From Pyrocephalus nanus (lineage: Eukaryota > Chordata > Aves > Passeriformes > Tyrannidae), in NCBI GenBank assembly GCA_038380795.1, contig CM076266.1, positions 9,012,001 through 9,076,000 on the forward strand: DNA of 64,000 nt. Reading direction: 5' to 3'. Both the position numbers and the translations under genes were made by a program. The notes under the pieces were generated by a model. The model was not told the origin of the DNA. It did no database searches and saw only the letters and a program-made list of their open reading frames with translations. This document shows, piece by piece, positions 63,899-64,000 of the stretch; positions within the stretch are counted from its first letter, which is position 1, and the number at the start of each line of letters is the position of its first letter.

Positions 63899-64000
63899 GT
63901 TACTGAAGTGAGTTGAAAGGATCCTGGTGACTTTAATCAAAATTTCTTATATCAGGCCTCAGAATGCCACCTGAAAGACAAAGTTTCTGGAAATTCAGTT

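Larger units (their letters stand above)
51690..64000 (-). other. PTPRN2: PTPRN2 intron, 5' part cut by window edge
   Basis: At least 12311 nt upstream (in gene sense) of the first exon in the window. No coding exon with PTPRN2 similarity was seen; in particular the juxtamembrane sequence ending HMIL was sought and not found. It holds a nested pair of CR1 copies, a CR1 3' tail, a hAT-like inverted-repeat element, MIR-like relics, a G-run block near 61.88 kb and a short tandem duplication near 63.35 kb. The rest is unique AT-rich sequence in which I recognise nothing. Confidence 0.85.

Noticed and set aside
1..64000. CRISPR arrays, operons, tRNA or rRNA genes
   Set aside because: No regularly spaced repeats, no tRNA B-box-like cloverleaf and no rRNA-like stretch were seen. 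The layout is that of a vertebrate intron-rich locus.

Overview
The window is vertebrate genomic DNA, almost certainly avian. It is AT-rich and intron-dominated, its recognisable young retrotransposons are chicken-repeat-1 (CR1) LINE 3' ends, and no primate or rodent SINEs are visible. There is no bacterial-style gene layout. Nearly all long open reading frames are chance frames in introns.

The whole window lies inside one minus-strand gene, recognised as PTPRN2 (IA-2beta/phogrin), a receptor-type protein tyrosine phosphatase-like protein of dense-core secretory vesicles. Seven consecutive coding exons are present, in transcription order: 51542-51689, 43717-43790, 35450-35527, 23405-23524, 22096-22262, 16379-16432 and 14288-14352. 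They join in frame without a stop over 706 coding bases (about 235 residues) and encode most of the cytoplasmic PTP domain. This runs from the [10 protein letters not shown] start, through the KNR...YD and DYINA motifs and the WPD-loop equivalent, to the [11 protein letters not shown] signature loop. The N-terminal, lumenal, transmembrane and juxtamembrane exons would lie beyond the right edge. The last roughly 47 residues lie beyond the left edge.

The intron between the fifth and sixth exons carries the mir-153 hairpin on the gene's strand (19013-19099), recognised from its mature sequence and arms. The known residence of mir-153-2 in PTPRN2 independently confirms the gene call. The next intron uses a GC-AG instead of GT-AG splice pair and divides the codon of the signature-loop serine.

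The introns hold CR1 fragments, including one CR1 inserted in another near 55.5-56.1 kb. They also hold several old MIR-like SINE relics, one short hAT-like terminal-inverted-repeat element (62686-62864), long T tracts, a 200-bp polypyrimidine tract and G runs. A few stretches look richer in CpG and transcription-factor-like motifs than their surroundings (about 4.75-5.1, 12.0-12.6, 18.9-19.35, 21.15-21.45 and 23.5-23.85 kb) and are candidate conserved regulatory elements. I see no second protein-coding gene, tRNA, rRNA or CRISPR array, and no clear evidence of an undescribed system.
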